A DNA stretch of 8,787 nt from Methylococcaceae bacterium NSP1-1 (lineage in GTDB: Bacteria > Pseudomonadota > Gammaproteobacteria > Methylococcales > Methylomonadaceae), in NCBI GenBank assembly GCA_002256465.1, contig NQJG01000027.1, forward strand, positions 1-8,787, written 5' to 3'. The position numbers and the translations under genes were made by a program. Each line of letters starts with the position of its first letter. The first letter of the stretch is position 1. The notes under the pieces were generated by a model. That model made no database searches. It was given only the letters and a program-made list of their open reading frames with translations, and was not told where the DNA came from. Positions 1-5,882 of the stretch are shown here, piece by piece.

Positions 1-125
1 GTCGCACCCGGATTACCGGAGCCCTGTTCGCGGGGATCCGGTAACCCCATCAAACGGCAAATAATAATTGCACTGGAAATCGAACCTATAAAATAGGCCG
101 CAGGAACAAACATCCACTCAATCAT
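1..125 (-). CDS. plsY: Glycerol-3-phosphate acyltransferase PlsY, N-terminal part (runs off left edge)
   Basis: Only the first 41 codons are present, beginning with ATG at 125-123. PlsY is an inner-membrane enzyme that transfers an acyl group from acyl-phosphate to glycerol-3-phosphate, the first step of phospholipid synthesis. The visible peptide starts [17 protein letters not shown], a hydrophobic first membrane segment. It then reaches the family's first conserved cytoplasmic loop, with [14 protein letters not shown] at the window edge; this GSGNPGAT signature is diagnostic. A good Shine-Dalgarno (GAGGAAAGG on the minus strand) lies about 5 nt before the ATG. The gene is divergent from folB across a 94-bp gap, and a plsY/folB neighbourhood is common in gammaproteobacteria (from memory). 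The family is normally around 190-200 residues, so most of the gene lies outside the window. Confidence 0.93.
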   Translation of the reverse strand, partial: MIEWMFVPAAYFIGSISSAIIICRLMGLPDPREQGSGNPGA

Positions 126-149
126 GTGTACCTTTCCTCATTTAAGAAC

Positions 150-178
150 TTGTAAGCCGGGCACATTTCCCTGATACT
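150..178 (+). promoter_or_regulatory. Candidate sigma70 promoter for folB-folK
   Basis: TTGTAA (150-155, 4/6 to the -35 consensus) and GATACT (173-178, 4/6 to the -10 consensus) are separated by exactly 17 nt in the plsY/folB divergent gap. The implied start near 185 leaves a leader of about 35 nt before the folB ATG. This is a consensus match by eye only. Confidence 0.4.
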
Positions 179-219
179 TAGCGCTTTTTAAAAACTGTAC
201 ATCATAACCGGAAATAACT

Positions 220-573
220 ATGGACATCATTTTTTTAGGCGGACTTGAGATTAACACAATCATCGGCATTTATGATTGGGAAAGGGAAACCAAGCAAACT
301 GTTGTGCTTGATATTGAGATGGCTTTTGACATACAGAAAGCCGCTGAGACCGATGACATTCAGCACACCCTTGATTATAAAACAGTTTCCAAACGCATTA
401 TCTCTTTTGTCGAAGCCAGCCAGTTCTTACTCGTTGAAAAATTGATATCTGAAATAGCGGCTATTATCCGTAATGAATTTAATGTACCCTGGGTAAAAAT
501 AACCCTGAATAAAAAAGGCGCTATTCGTGGCGCCAGTGATGTCGGCATTATTATTGAACGAGGCGAGAGATAA
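220..573 (+). CDS. folB: Dihydroneopterin aldolase FolB
   Basis: This 117-residue protein matches the usual length of bacterial FolB. It converts 7,8-dihydroneopterin to 6-hydroxymethyl-7,8-dihydropterin plus glycolaldehyde in cytosolic folate synthesis, and the family works as a homo-octamer. The alignment to E. coli FolB from memory is close throughout: GIYDWERETKQ near residue 16, LDIEMAFD at 30-37, and a VGIIIERG end. Residues expected in the active site are present: Glu21, Tyr53 and the catalytic Lys98 in the segment ITLNKKGA. The ATG at 220 has only a weak upstream GGA (210-212), but the N-terminus matches the family at residue 1. The gene ends 3 nt before the folK ATG, so the two are almost certainly cotranscribed. 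FolB's product is the FolK substrate, which makes the damage in the next gene relevant. Confidence 0.96.
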   Translation: MDIIFLGGLEINTIIGIYDWERETKQTVVLDIEMAFDIQKAAETDDIQHTLDYKTVSKRIISFVEASQFLLVEKLISEIAAIIRNEFNVPWVKITLNKKGAIRGASDVGIIIERGER

Positions 574-576
574 CCC

Positions 577-1052
577 ATGCCAAAGAGTTACATCAGCATA
601 GGCAGCAACATCGACAGGAATAAAAATATACTTGCCAGCCTCCACGCGCTTGAACACCACTTTGGCAAGCTGACTATCTCAAGTATTTATGAATCAGAGC
701 CCGTCGGTTTTACAGGCGATACTTTTTACAATCTTGTAGTTGGTTTTAACTCTGACTTGGGCGTGAAGGAAGTCGCCAAACTGCTTCGACAAATCGAATT
801 GGATAACGGCCGCACTCTGCCCGCACCCTCGATCTGGATCTTATTTTATATGATGACCTGATCCTCAATGAAGGACGGCTACAGATTCCACGCGATGATA
901 TTGAACGCTATGCCTTCGTGCTTGAACCTTTAGCAGAAATTGCCTCGACTTTAAAACATCCTGTTAGCCATCTGAGTTATGCTGAGCTCTGGGAAAAATT
1001 CGACAAAACTAATCTCAAACAAAAGCGTGTTACTCCTGCCTGGACTCGCTAA
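577..1052 (+). pseudogene. folK: Broken folK (hydroxymethyldihydropterin pyrophosphokinase) with internal deletion and frameshift
   Basis: Two reading frames together make one FolK. Frame 1 runs from the ATG at 577, with family features SYISIGSNIDRN and YESEPVGFTGDTFYNLVVGF, to about 816, where it reads LDNGRT; it then turns into nonsense and stops at TGA 859-861. The rest continues in another frame from 822 (RTLDLDLILYDDLILNEG) to TAA 1050-1052 and ends ...TPAWTR. E. coli FolK has eight residues (RKAERWGP) between the equivalents of GR-x and RTLDLD. Here only 5 nt (817-821) separate them, so about 19 nt are missing, which explains the frame change. The lost piece is the catalytic loop, with Arg84, Trp89 and neighbours in E. 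coli numbering; the Mg-binding DLD survives in the second frame. Without the lesion the protein would be about 165 residues, normal for this type. A 94-residue truncated product is predicted and unlikely to be active. An assembly artefact cannot be excluded, but a single-base error would not remove the loop codons. Confidence 0.85.
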
Positions 1053-1081
1053 CTAACAAAAAGATGCGCTGCGTCCCTACC

Positions 1082-1813
1082 TCAACAAAATAAGGTGCGC
1101 CCGCCATCAACTGTCAATATTTGCCCAGTCATATACTCGGCATCATTGATCAAAAACCATACCGCCTTGGCAATATCAGCAGGTTCACCACTCCGCTTCA
1201 AAGCCACCCGTTGCAAAATTTCATGCCTTTCCTGTTCAGACAAATTATTATCCGGCCAGAGTATAGCCCCCGGCGCAACTCCATTCACGCGGACAACCGG
1301 CCCAAATTCCTTAGCCAGAATTTTGGTCATGGCAACTAATCCGGCTTTAGCAATACAATATACGGGATAACCCATCAGACCACGTTCGGCATGAATATCG
1401 ACGATATTAATAATACAGCCTCTATTATTGACTAAAGTTTCTGATAATAATTTTGTCAAAAAAAAAGGCGCTTTTAAATTACTGCCCATTAACTCATTCC
1501 ACTGCTGCTCAGTTACATCAGCTACTGCCGTCGGATAAAAGGATGAAGCGTTATTTACCAATACATCAATTTTACCCCACGCCATGCAGGCTTCACTTAC
1601 GAGCGCTTCCAACTCCTCCATATGGAGTAAATCGGCCTGCATCATGTATGCGGAATCAGGGCGTATTTGATTTAATTCATTACAAAGCTCCAAAGCAGCT
1701 TGTTTTGACGATCTATAATGCAAAAACACATTACAGCCTTCGTCATGTAGCAATCGGGCACAAGCTGCGCCTATACGTTTAGCTGCCCCGGTAATCAACA
1801 CATTTTTTTGCAT
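1082..1813 (-). CDS. Pteridine reductase-type short-chain dehydrogenase (PTR1/FolM-like)
   Basis: This 243-residue classical SDR is of the pteridine reductase subfamily. PTR1-like enzymes use NADPH to reduce dihydropterins and/or dihydrofolate in the cytosol. The nucleotide-binding motif is TGAAKRIG at residues 8-15, which fits the TGxxxRxG variant typical of PTR1 rather than the usual TGxxxGxG. HYRSS at 32-36 follows beta-2 and suits NADPH. NNAS lies at 87-90. The catalytic set is Asp139, Tyr152 and Lys156; the 13-residue Asp-Tyr spacing and the YxxxK match PTR1. The C-terminus reads TGQILTVDGGRTL, as in the family. An AGGATGGAA Shine-Dalgarno precedes the ATG at 1813. The gene converges on folK with 29 nt between the two stops. 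The exact substrate (dihydrobiopterin, dihydromonapterin or dihydrofolate) cannot be told from sequence. The pterin neighbours support this role, but a related quinone or fatty-acyl SDR is a remote alternative. Confidence 0.85.
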   Translation of the reverse strand: MQKNVLITGAAKRIGAACARLLHDEGCNVFLHYRSSKQAALELCNELNQIRPDSAYMMQADLLHMEELEALVSEACMAWGKIDVLVNNASSFYPTAVADVTEQQWNELMGSNLKAPFFLTKLLSETLVNNRGCIINIVDIHAERGLMGYPVYCIAKAGLVAMTKILAKEFGPVVRVNGVAPGAILWPDNNLSEQERHEILQRVALKRSGEPADIAKAVWFLINDAEYMTGQILTVDGGRTLFC

Positions 1814-1824
1814 GGTATTCCATC

Positions 1825-1854
1825 CTGATTTTAAAACCTAAATTCGCTTATAAT
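1825..1854 (+). promoter_or_regulatory. Weak candidate promoter for the DUF502 gene
   Basis: A perfect TATAAT lies at 1849-1854 in the divergent gap between the SDR and DUF502 genes. The best -35 is poor: CTGATT at 1825-1830, 18 nt upstream. A start near 1861 would give a leader of about 108 nt. The same block read on the minus strand also contains TATAAG, so the -10 could serve the SDR gene instead. Confidence 0.25.
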
Positions 1855-1968
1855 GACAGTCACAGTTTCTTCTAGTCTATATGGCGATGCGTTATCGATT
1901 AAAGAAATGTTAAATACACATCAAATATCCTGCTACTAATTTAAGTCGGCATAAATAAAGGAAAAAAA

Positions 1969-2559
1969 ATGAACGAGTACACAAAAAAGCTAATGAATCA
2001 TTTTCTGATCGGCGTCTTTGCGGTTATTCCTATTGTTGTTGTATTGCAAATTATTATTTTTGTTAAAGAGCTGGTTTCCGAGTTATTTCAAGTCGTTTAC
2101 GGGTTTTCCGATAACTATCTTTATACCGCTATGGTTTTCGCAGTCAGTTTTATTATTTTGGTATCGATAGGCAACACCATCGTCAAAAAAGGTCGCTCAT
2201 GGGTTATTGGTGCCTTTGACTTTGTTATTGATAGAATTCCATTTCTGAACACTATTTACCGTGTGCTTAAAAAAGTTATCAACATGTTTTCATCACATGA
2301 ACAAAAAATGGCCAAGGAAGTGGTTTATGTTGAATACCCAAAAGAGGGTGTTTGGGTGCCTGCTTATGTGACTAACAAGCACGATAATAAATATGTGTTG
2401 TTTATACCCACATCACCCAACCCGACCTCCGGCTTTACTGTAATTGTCGATAAATCAAAATTAGTAAAATCAGATATGAATATTGAAGAAGCCACCAGCT
2501 TTATTGTCAGTGTTGGCGTTGATTACAACAAAGCATCAGAAGCGAAACAATTACCCTGA
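1969..2559 (+). CDS. DUF502 family two-helix membrane protein
   Basis: This 196-residue protein is recognised as DUF502. It has two predicted membrane helices, about residues 12-33 and 52-70. They are followed by the family's conserved IPFLNTIYRVLKK (90-102) and a soluble beta-rich C-terminal part with VWVPAYVTNK and the hallmark PNPTSGF at 150-156. It probably sits in the inner membrane with both ends in the cytoplasm. The biochemical role of DUF502 in bacteria is not established, and no function is assigned here. Start choice is clear: AAGGAA lies about 8 nt before the ATG at 1969, and the N-terminus leads straight into the first helix. It appears monocistronic: the SDR upstream is divergent and fbp downstream is convergent, about 108 bp away. 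Length and motifs are normal for the family. Confidence 0.9.
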   Translation: MNEYTKKLMNHFLIGVFAVIPIVVVLQIIIFVKELVSELFQVVYGFSDNYLYTAMVFAVSFIILVSIGNTIVKKGRSWVIGAFDFVIDRIPFLNTIYRVLKKVINMFSSHEQKMAKEVVYVEYPKEGVWVPAYVTNKHDNKYVLFIPTSPNPTSGFTVIVDKSKLVKSDMNIEEATSFIVSVGVDYNKASEAKQLP

Positions 2560-2563
2560 CAGA

Positions 2564-2581
2564 CATCCTGCAAGCAGGATG
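2564..2581. other. Perfect short inverted repeat after the DUF502 stop
   Basis: CATCCTGC, then AA, then GCAGGATG starts 4 nt past the DUF502 TGA. As RNA it would form a 7-bp stem with a 4-nt loop. There is no uninterrupted T-run on either side, so it is not a canonical intrinsic terminator. It may protect the 3' end or assist termination between the convergent DUF502 and fbp genes. Confidence 0.45.
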
Positions 2582-2665
2582 AGACAATCATTATTATTGA
2601 AGACCAAATACACGAAGTTTTATTTTTGCGTGGTGCCATTGCCGTTGATGACTATTATCCTCGGC

Positions 2666-2683
2666 AATCACCCTAGCTGGTGA
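2666..2683. other. Inverted repeat spanning the fbp stop codon
   Basis: ATCACC (2666-2671), loop CTAGCT and GGTGAT (2678-2683) form a 6-bp stem that includes the fbp stop at 2668-2670. No T-run follows in the fbp direction, so it is only a weak 3'-end or terminator candidate. It may be no more than chance. Confidence 0.25.
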
Positions 2684-3672
2684 TAAGCCACAATTCGCTC
2701 AACTTCGTTTTTTGATCCCAAAACCAGGGGCACGCGTTGATGTATGCCTGTTGGTTTAATATCAAGAATACGCTCACGTCCTGAAGAACAAGCCCCACCC
2801 GCCTGCTCAATAATAAAAGCCATCGGGTTTGCTTCATACAAAATACGCAATTTACCGGGTTTGGATGGTTCACGTAAATCAAACGGATATAAAAATACGC
2901 CGCCACGCGTAAGAATTCGATAAACCTCGGCAACCAACGAAGCGATCCAGCGCATATTAAAGTTTTTTCTGCGTGGACCTTCTTCCCCTTGCAAACATTC
3001 ATCAATATAACGCTGCACAGGCGGTTCCCAAAAACGCTGGTTCGACATGTTAATGGCAAATTCGCTCGACTCTTCCGGAATTCTCATGTTGGGGTGAGTC
3101 AGAATAAATTCACCTATATCCTGATCGAGTGTAAAACCATTGACACCATGCCCAGTTGTCAAGACCATCATGGTTGACGGGCCATAAAGCACAAAACCAG
3201 CGCAAACCTGCTCAGCCCCCTTACGCAAAAAATCTTCAGCTGCTGGATCGACACCTTCACGACAACGTAGAACAGAAAAAATAGTACCCACAGCCAGATT
3301 AAGATCAATGTTTGAAGAACCGTCCAATGGATCAAATAACGCCAGGTATTTGCCCTTGGGATACTGCGCTGGAATAGTAATAATATCGTCTACTTCTTCC
3401 GACGCCATGCCCGCGAGATGACCGGTCCAGTTCAGTGCATTGACCATTATGTCATTGGTAATGATGTCCAGTTTTTTTTGTACTTCACCTTGCACATTCT
3501 CGGACCCGGCACTACCCAATACACCCACGAGATTACCACGATTAACAAGGTGCGATATTTCTTTACATGCGGTCACAATATTGTTCAGTAACATACTGAA
3601 CGTTCCCGACGCATCGGGCAAACCACGCTGCTGCTCAATAATAAACTGGGTTAAGGTAACTTTGTTTACCAT
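2668..3672 (-). CDS. fbp: Fructose-1,6-bisphosphatase, class I
   Basis: This 334-residue cytosolic enzyme hydrolyses fructose-1,6-bisphosphate to fructose-6-phosphate, the key gluconeogenic step; in one-carbon-assimilating bacteria it also feeds sugar-phosphate regeneration. The diagnostic FBPase signature is present: [13 protein letters not shown] at 111-123, with metal ligands Asp114 and Asp117. SEEVDD near 91-96 supplies acidic metal ligands, and [17 protein letters not shown] at 277-293 contains Glu280. The substrate-binding RRKNFNMRW segment lies near 234-242. The length is typical of bacterial class I enzymes. On the minus strand GGAG ends 9 nt before the ATG at 3672, and a second GAAGG abuts the ATG; the former is the likelier ribosome-binding site. 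The gene stands alone: a convergent DUF502 gene lies downstream and the SemiSWEET gene ends 131 bp upstream. I found no convincing promoter in that 131-bp gap, so read-through from upstream is possible. Confidence 0.97.
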   Translation of the reverse strand: MVNKVTLTQFIIEQQRGLPDASGTFSMLLNNIVTACKEISHLVNRGNLVGVLGSAGSENVQGEVQKKLDIITNDIMVNALNWTGHLAGMASEEVDDIITIPAQYPKGKYLALFDPLDGSSNIDLNLAVGTIFSVLRCREGVDPAAEDFLRKGAEQVCAGFVLYGPSTMMVLTTGHGVNGFTLDQDIGEFILTHPNMRIPEESSEFAINMSNQRFWEPPVQRYIDECLQGEEGPRRKNFNMRWIASLVAEVYRILTRGGVFLYPFDLREPSKPGKLRILYEANPMAFIIEQAGGACSSGRERILDIKPTGIHQRVPLVLGSKNEVERIVAYHQLG

Positions 3673-3803
3673 CCTTCATATCTCCGTTTATGTTTTTATT
3701 CCAAAAAATTCTTTTCAAGCACTGTAAAATGTTGTGTGCTATTCGCCATATAATAATACGGCCGGGCTAATGTAATTAGGTCTAACTAACCATTGGCTAT
3801 CCA

Positions 3804-4076
3804 TTAACCTTTCTTGAACAGCACATTATAAATCTTAAAAGAAAGTATCGATGCGGCTAGTACCAGGGTGATTGCGTTGGCAAAAATGAGAGCTTTATCC
3901 GAGATATAAAAGCCATAGATAAGCCATAAAAACACACCCAATGTAAATAGGCTATACATGCTCAACGAAAGAGATTCGGTGTCTTTGGTTCTTATCGTTA
4001 GGATGGCTTGAGGTAAAAAAGAGGCTGTTGTTAATGTAGCGGCTAGATAGCCAATCATTTCCGGCATGATTATCAT
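3804..4076 (-). CDS. SemiSWEET sugar transporter (MtN3/PQ-loop family)
   Basis: At 90 residues with three predicted helices (about 8-27, 39-57 and 62-84), this is the half-size bacterial relative of SWEET transporters. Two copies form one sugar pore in the inner membrane. The family pattern is clear: GYLAATLTTASFLPQ places the hinge Pro-Gln at 22-23, then MYSLFTLGVFLWLIYG and IFANAITLVLA follow. Trp51 and Asn67, 16 residues apart, correspond to the substrate-pocket Trp48/Asn64 pair of the structurally known Leptospira protein (recalled, not aligned by tool). The start is uncertain: ATG at 4076 has no strong Shine-Dalgarno, and Met4 (4067) or Met7 (4058) are possible; all keep the three helices. 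A good promoter lies upstream at 4150-4178. The substrate cannot be deduced from sequence. Confidence 0.88.
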   Translation of the reverse strand: MIIMPEMIGYLAATLTTASFLPQAILTIRTKDTESLSLSMYSLFTLGVFLWLIYGFYISDKALIFANAITLVLAASILSFKIYNVLFKKG

Positions 4077-4149
4077 AGGTCTTGTTTTGTTTTTTTGGGA
4101 TAACCTGAACTTCTGTCACAAGTGCAGCGGTGGAAATTTTTAAGGGATC

Positions 4150-4178
4150 AGTCTAGTGACTCATTATAAACCTGTCAA
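4150..4178 (-). promoter_or_regulatory. Candidate sigma70 promoter for the SemiSWEET gene
   Basis: On the minus strand a perfect -35 TTGACA (4178-4173) is followed after exactly 17 nt by TAGACT (4155-4150, 4/6 to TATAAT). The implied start is near 4143, giving a leader of about 67 nt before the ATG at 4076. A TATAAT (4168-4163) lies inside the spacer, too close to TTGACA to pair with it. The pair indicates the SemiSWEET gene is transcribed separately from MEKHLA. Confidence 0.5.
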
Positions 4179-4245
4179 CACGAATGAATCCGCAGTAACC
4201 AAAAGCATTTAAGTCTACCTGAAAAGCAGCAAACCCCAAGCATTG

Positions 4246-4758
4246 CTATAAAAACGCCCATTGATCAAACCAGGCCGCCTGCCCTTTAATGCCCTGATTT
4301 TTATCGATGAGGTTCCAGACTACTGCATTTTTAATCAGAAATCTTTTGCCGGTACTTGATATTCGAACGCCCTCATAATGATCGATATAGCCTTTTTCCG
4401 TAACTTCAGCCAATAATCGCTCACGTTCAGCCTGATTAACTGACTCTGCTGACAATCTGGAAGGCAGGCAAGTAAAATCTTCCCAACTTAATTCAAACAA
4501 CTCCAGCGCTTTCAGGTTTGCGTAATTAAAAACCGGATCACTTGCCGTATCATGAGAAACAAGCGCAAAAGGAGCATAGAACAATTGTCTGGCAAACTCT
4601 TCATCTGACTGAATGTCTGGAATTAATTCTTTTAAAAGCAATTGGCGATAGCTATTCCTAATGTCAAGAACATGCTCAACAAGAAAATTATTTTTTTCAC
4701 TAGGAAAATCCATAGATACAAATGAAGTACGAAATAGAGGGAATAGTTTTTTGCCCAT
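4246..4758 (-). CDS. MEKHLA-domain protein (PAS-like)
   Basis: The 170-residue protein is nearly all one MEKHLA domain (about residues 24-168), a PAS-like fold also found at the C-terminus of plant HD-ZIP III factors and as stand-alone proteins in some bacteria. Typical blocks are FNYANLKALELFELSWEDF (78-96), LPSRLSAE (98-105), ERERLLAEVTEKGYIDHYEGVRISS (111-135) and AVVWNLIDKNQGIKGQAAWFDQW (145-167). PAS-like folds often bind small ligands or cofactors; no effector domain is fused here, so partner and ligand are unknown. The start is uncertain: neither the ATG at 4758 nor Met16 (4713) has a convincing Shine-Dalgarno on the minus strand, and Met16 would still keep the whole domain. A long hairpin (4808-4850) lies 50 nt upstream and would sit in its leader. 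Downstream, 169 bp separate it from the SemiSWEET gene, which has its own promoter. Confidence 0.85.
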   Translation of the reverse strand: MGKKLFPLFRTSFVSMDFPSEKNNFLVEHVLDIRNSYRQLLLKELIPDIQSDEEFARQLFYAPFALVSHDTASDPVFNYANLKALELFELSWEDFTCLPSRLSAESVNQAERERLLAEVTEKGYIDHYEGVRISSTGKRFLIKNAVVWNLIDKNQGIKGQAAWFDQWAFL

Positions 4759-4807
4759 CAGGCGGAAGGAGGCATGGTGGGTACAACAACATCAGTTCAG
4801 AAGCAAA

Positions 4808-4850
4808 AGCGGTTGAAATGAACCGGTAGAAATGGTTTATTTCAACCGCT
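4808..4850. other. Long hairpin, terminator- or attenuator-like, upstream of MEKHLA
   Basis: Left arm 4808-4824 and right arm 4834-4850 pair over 17 bp with one G-T wobble; the outer 12 bp (AGCGGTTGAAAT / ATTTCAACCGCT) are perfect. The loop is the 9 nt at 4825-4833. On the minus strand the stem is followed immediately by TTTTGCTTCT, and on the plus strand, after 5 nt, by TTTTTGTTT. Either strand could therefore terminate here. No plus-strand gene ends just before it. In the minus direction it falls in the presumed MEKHLA leader, downstream of a lone TATAAT at 4906-4901, so an attenuator-like role is possible. Confidence 0.55.
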
Positions 4851-4930
4851 ATCATATTTTTGTTTCATCCTAAATCATACTGGCTCTGTTAACAGGCTTG
4901 ATTATACTCATGTTATTTAATTGAATAACT

Positions 4931-4947
4931 TTGGCATGGAAATAGCT
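4931..4947 (+). promoter_or_regulatory. Sigma54-like -24/-12 site upstream of the small membrane ORF
   Basis: TTGGCATGGAAATAGCT has the invariant GG (4933-4934) and GC (4945-4946) with exactly 10 nt between, and differs from the YTGGCACGrNNNTTGCW consensus at two positions. A start near 4958 would leave about 95 nt of leader before the ATG at 5053. A perfect palindrome, CTGTTAACAG (4886-4895), lies upstream and could be an activator site, but it is short. Chance matches of this quality do occur. Confidence 0.3.
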
Positions 4948-5052
4948 AGCTAATTTGTAAGTCCTATCTAAGGACTATCTATATTCATTATTGAGCATTC
5001 TTGATGAATCAATGGAAAAATATTAAATTAAATTTATGGAAGGGTCGTTATT

Positions 5053-5142
5053 ATGATATTAGATATTCTTCTTACTGGTGTTTTTGGTATAGCAGTTGCC
5101 TACGCTTATGTATTCATCAAAAATATAACATCACGACTTTAG
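5053..5142 (+). CDS. Small single-helix membrane protein, 29 residues, function unknown
   Basis: A short frame from ATG 5053-5055 to TAG 5140-5142 encodes 29 residues beginning MILDILLTGVFGIAVAYAYV and ending with the basic tail ITSRL. It is predicted as one membrane helix (about residues 4-22) with Asp4 at the front and Lys/Arg after the helix, so by the positive-inside rule the C-terminus would be cytoplasmic. A strong Shine-Dalgarno, GGAAGGG (5038-5044), sits 8 nt before the ATG, which is the main reason to call it. Its stop overlaps the stop of the convergent SIMPL gene. The length and shape recall KdpF-type peptides, but no kdpA/B/C is nearby and the typical C-terminal motif is absent, so that name is not given. 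No other gene follows it on this strand in the window, so it would be monocistronic. Confidence 0.5.
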   Translation: MILDILLTGVFGIAVAYAYVFIKNITSRL

Positions 5143-5858
5143 TCTGATAAATAATATTCCACAGTGGATACAACTCGGATCTTTTTTATATGTGGATTGT
5201 TCTTATCTCTTGGGTTAATTTCAAATTGTCCTTGTGACGCTTTTTTGATTTTACCCAATTTGCTATTTGAATCCTGAGCAAATTTTAAAGCCACCTCTCG
5301 TGCCATAGTGGTGGCCTCTTGAATCATTTCTGGTTTTATTTTATTTAAACCAGTAAAAATGTACTCGGTCTGATTTTGGTAATCCCCGCCAGTAAAGGCA
5401 ATTCCCTGCTTGCCTAATTCTGCTAGCTCTGTCATTACTTTGCGAACCAGGTCTACTTTGGAAGAGTATACCGTGACCGTTTGAATGGCCGTATACCTAA
5501 ATTCGGTCTTAGTGGTATCGTTATACTGCTGAGCGAATTTGTCGGTAATGGACGGCGTTGAGGCTGTAATTTCAGTGATATCTATCCCTTTTGCAACAAG
5601 AAAATCCTTAATTTTTTTAGTGCTGACCTCAATCGACGCGTAAAGCCCTCCCAGTTCATTGCTCGCCTCTGTGAAAACTATGGGCCATATTATTATATCG
5701 GCTGGCAGTTCCCGTTCAGATAATCCTTTGACTGTAACGCTACGCTCATACTCCTTGAAATGGATAGCTGCACCTGCAAGTAGATATCCAAGTACACTTA
5801 GCCCCAGAAAGATGGATGCACCCAATAATAATGCACTTACTGTATTTTCTTGTCTCAT
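5139..5858 (-). CDS. Membrane-anchored SIMPL-domain (DUF541) protein
   Basis: The 239-residue protein starts with a short polar stretch and one hydrophobic helix (about residues 9-33). That helix would anchor it in the inner membrane with the SIMPL domain (about 40-238) outside, in the periplasm. The domain entry is typical: RSVTVKGLSERELPADIIIWPI, then a helix-rich middle (EVSTKKIKDFLVAKGIDITE), TASTPSITDKF, AREVALKFAQDSNSKLGKIK, and a final beta strand VSTVEYYL. SIMPL/DUF541 proteins are linked to envelope and oxidative-stress defence in E. coli and to signalling in animals, but the molecular activity is unclear. I chose the ATG at 5858 rather than the in-frame TTG at 5879: GGAG lies 6 nt before the ATG, and the longer form adds seven residues overlapping that Shine-Dalgarno. 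A good promoter sits just upstream. Its stop codon overlaps that of the small plus-strand ORF. Confidence 0.88.
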   Translation of the reverse strand: MRQENTVSALLLGASIFLGLSVLGYLLAGAAIHFKEYERSVTVKGLSERELPADIIIWPIVFTEASNELGGLYASIEVSTKKIKDFLVAKGIDITEITASTPSITDKFAQQYNDTTKTEFRYTAIQTVTVYSSKVDLVRKVMTELAELGKQGIAFTGGDYQNQTEYIFTGLNKIKPEMIQEATTMAREVALKFAQDSNSKLGKIKKASQGQFEINPRDKNNPHIKKIRVVSTVEYYLSD

Positions 5859-5882
5859 GCTTTTCTCCACTGAAGCCAAAAT

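Noticed and set aside
577..1052. Programmed frameshift in folK producing a full-length enzyme
   Set aside because: No slippery sequence is visible at 810-825, and the eight-residue loop would still be missing after a shift.
1453..1782. Plus-strand frame of 109 codons across the SDR gene
   Set aside because: It is antisense to the conserved SDR core, including the Rossmann motif; composition is that of a shadow frame.
2483..2683. Plus-strand frame overlapping the DUF502 end and the fbp end
   Set aside because: It starts inside DUF502 in another frame, has no domain character and runs into fbp antisense.
4163..4178. TTGACA close to TATAAT upstream of the SemiSWEET gene taken as one promoter
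   Set aside because: Only 4 nt separate them; TTGACA with TAGACT at 17 nt is the workable pair.
4759..5052. Insertion sequence or MITE remnant in the MEKHLA upstream gap
   Set aside because: One internal hairpin is present, but no target-site duplication or transposase fragment is visible.
5053..5142. Small ORF as KdpF
   Set aside because: Length and single helix fit, but there is no kdpABC nearby and the usual KdpF C-terminal pattern is missing.
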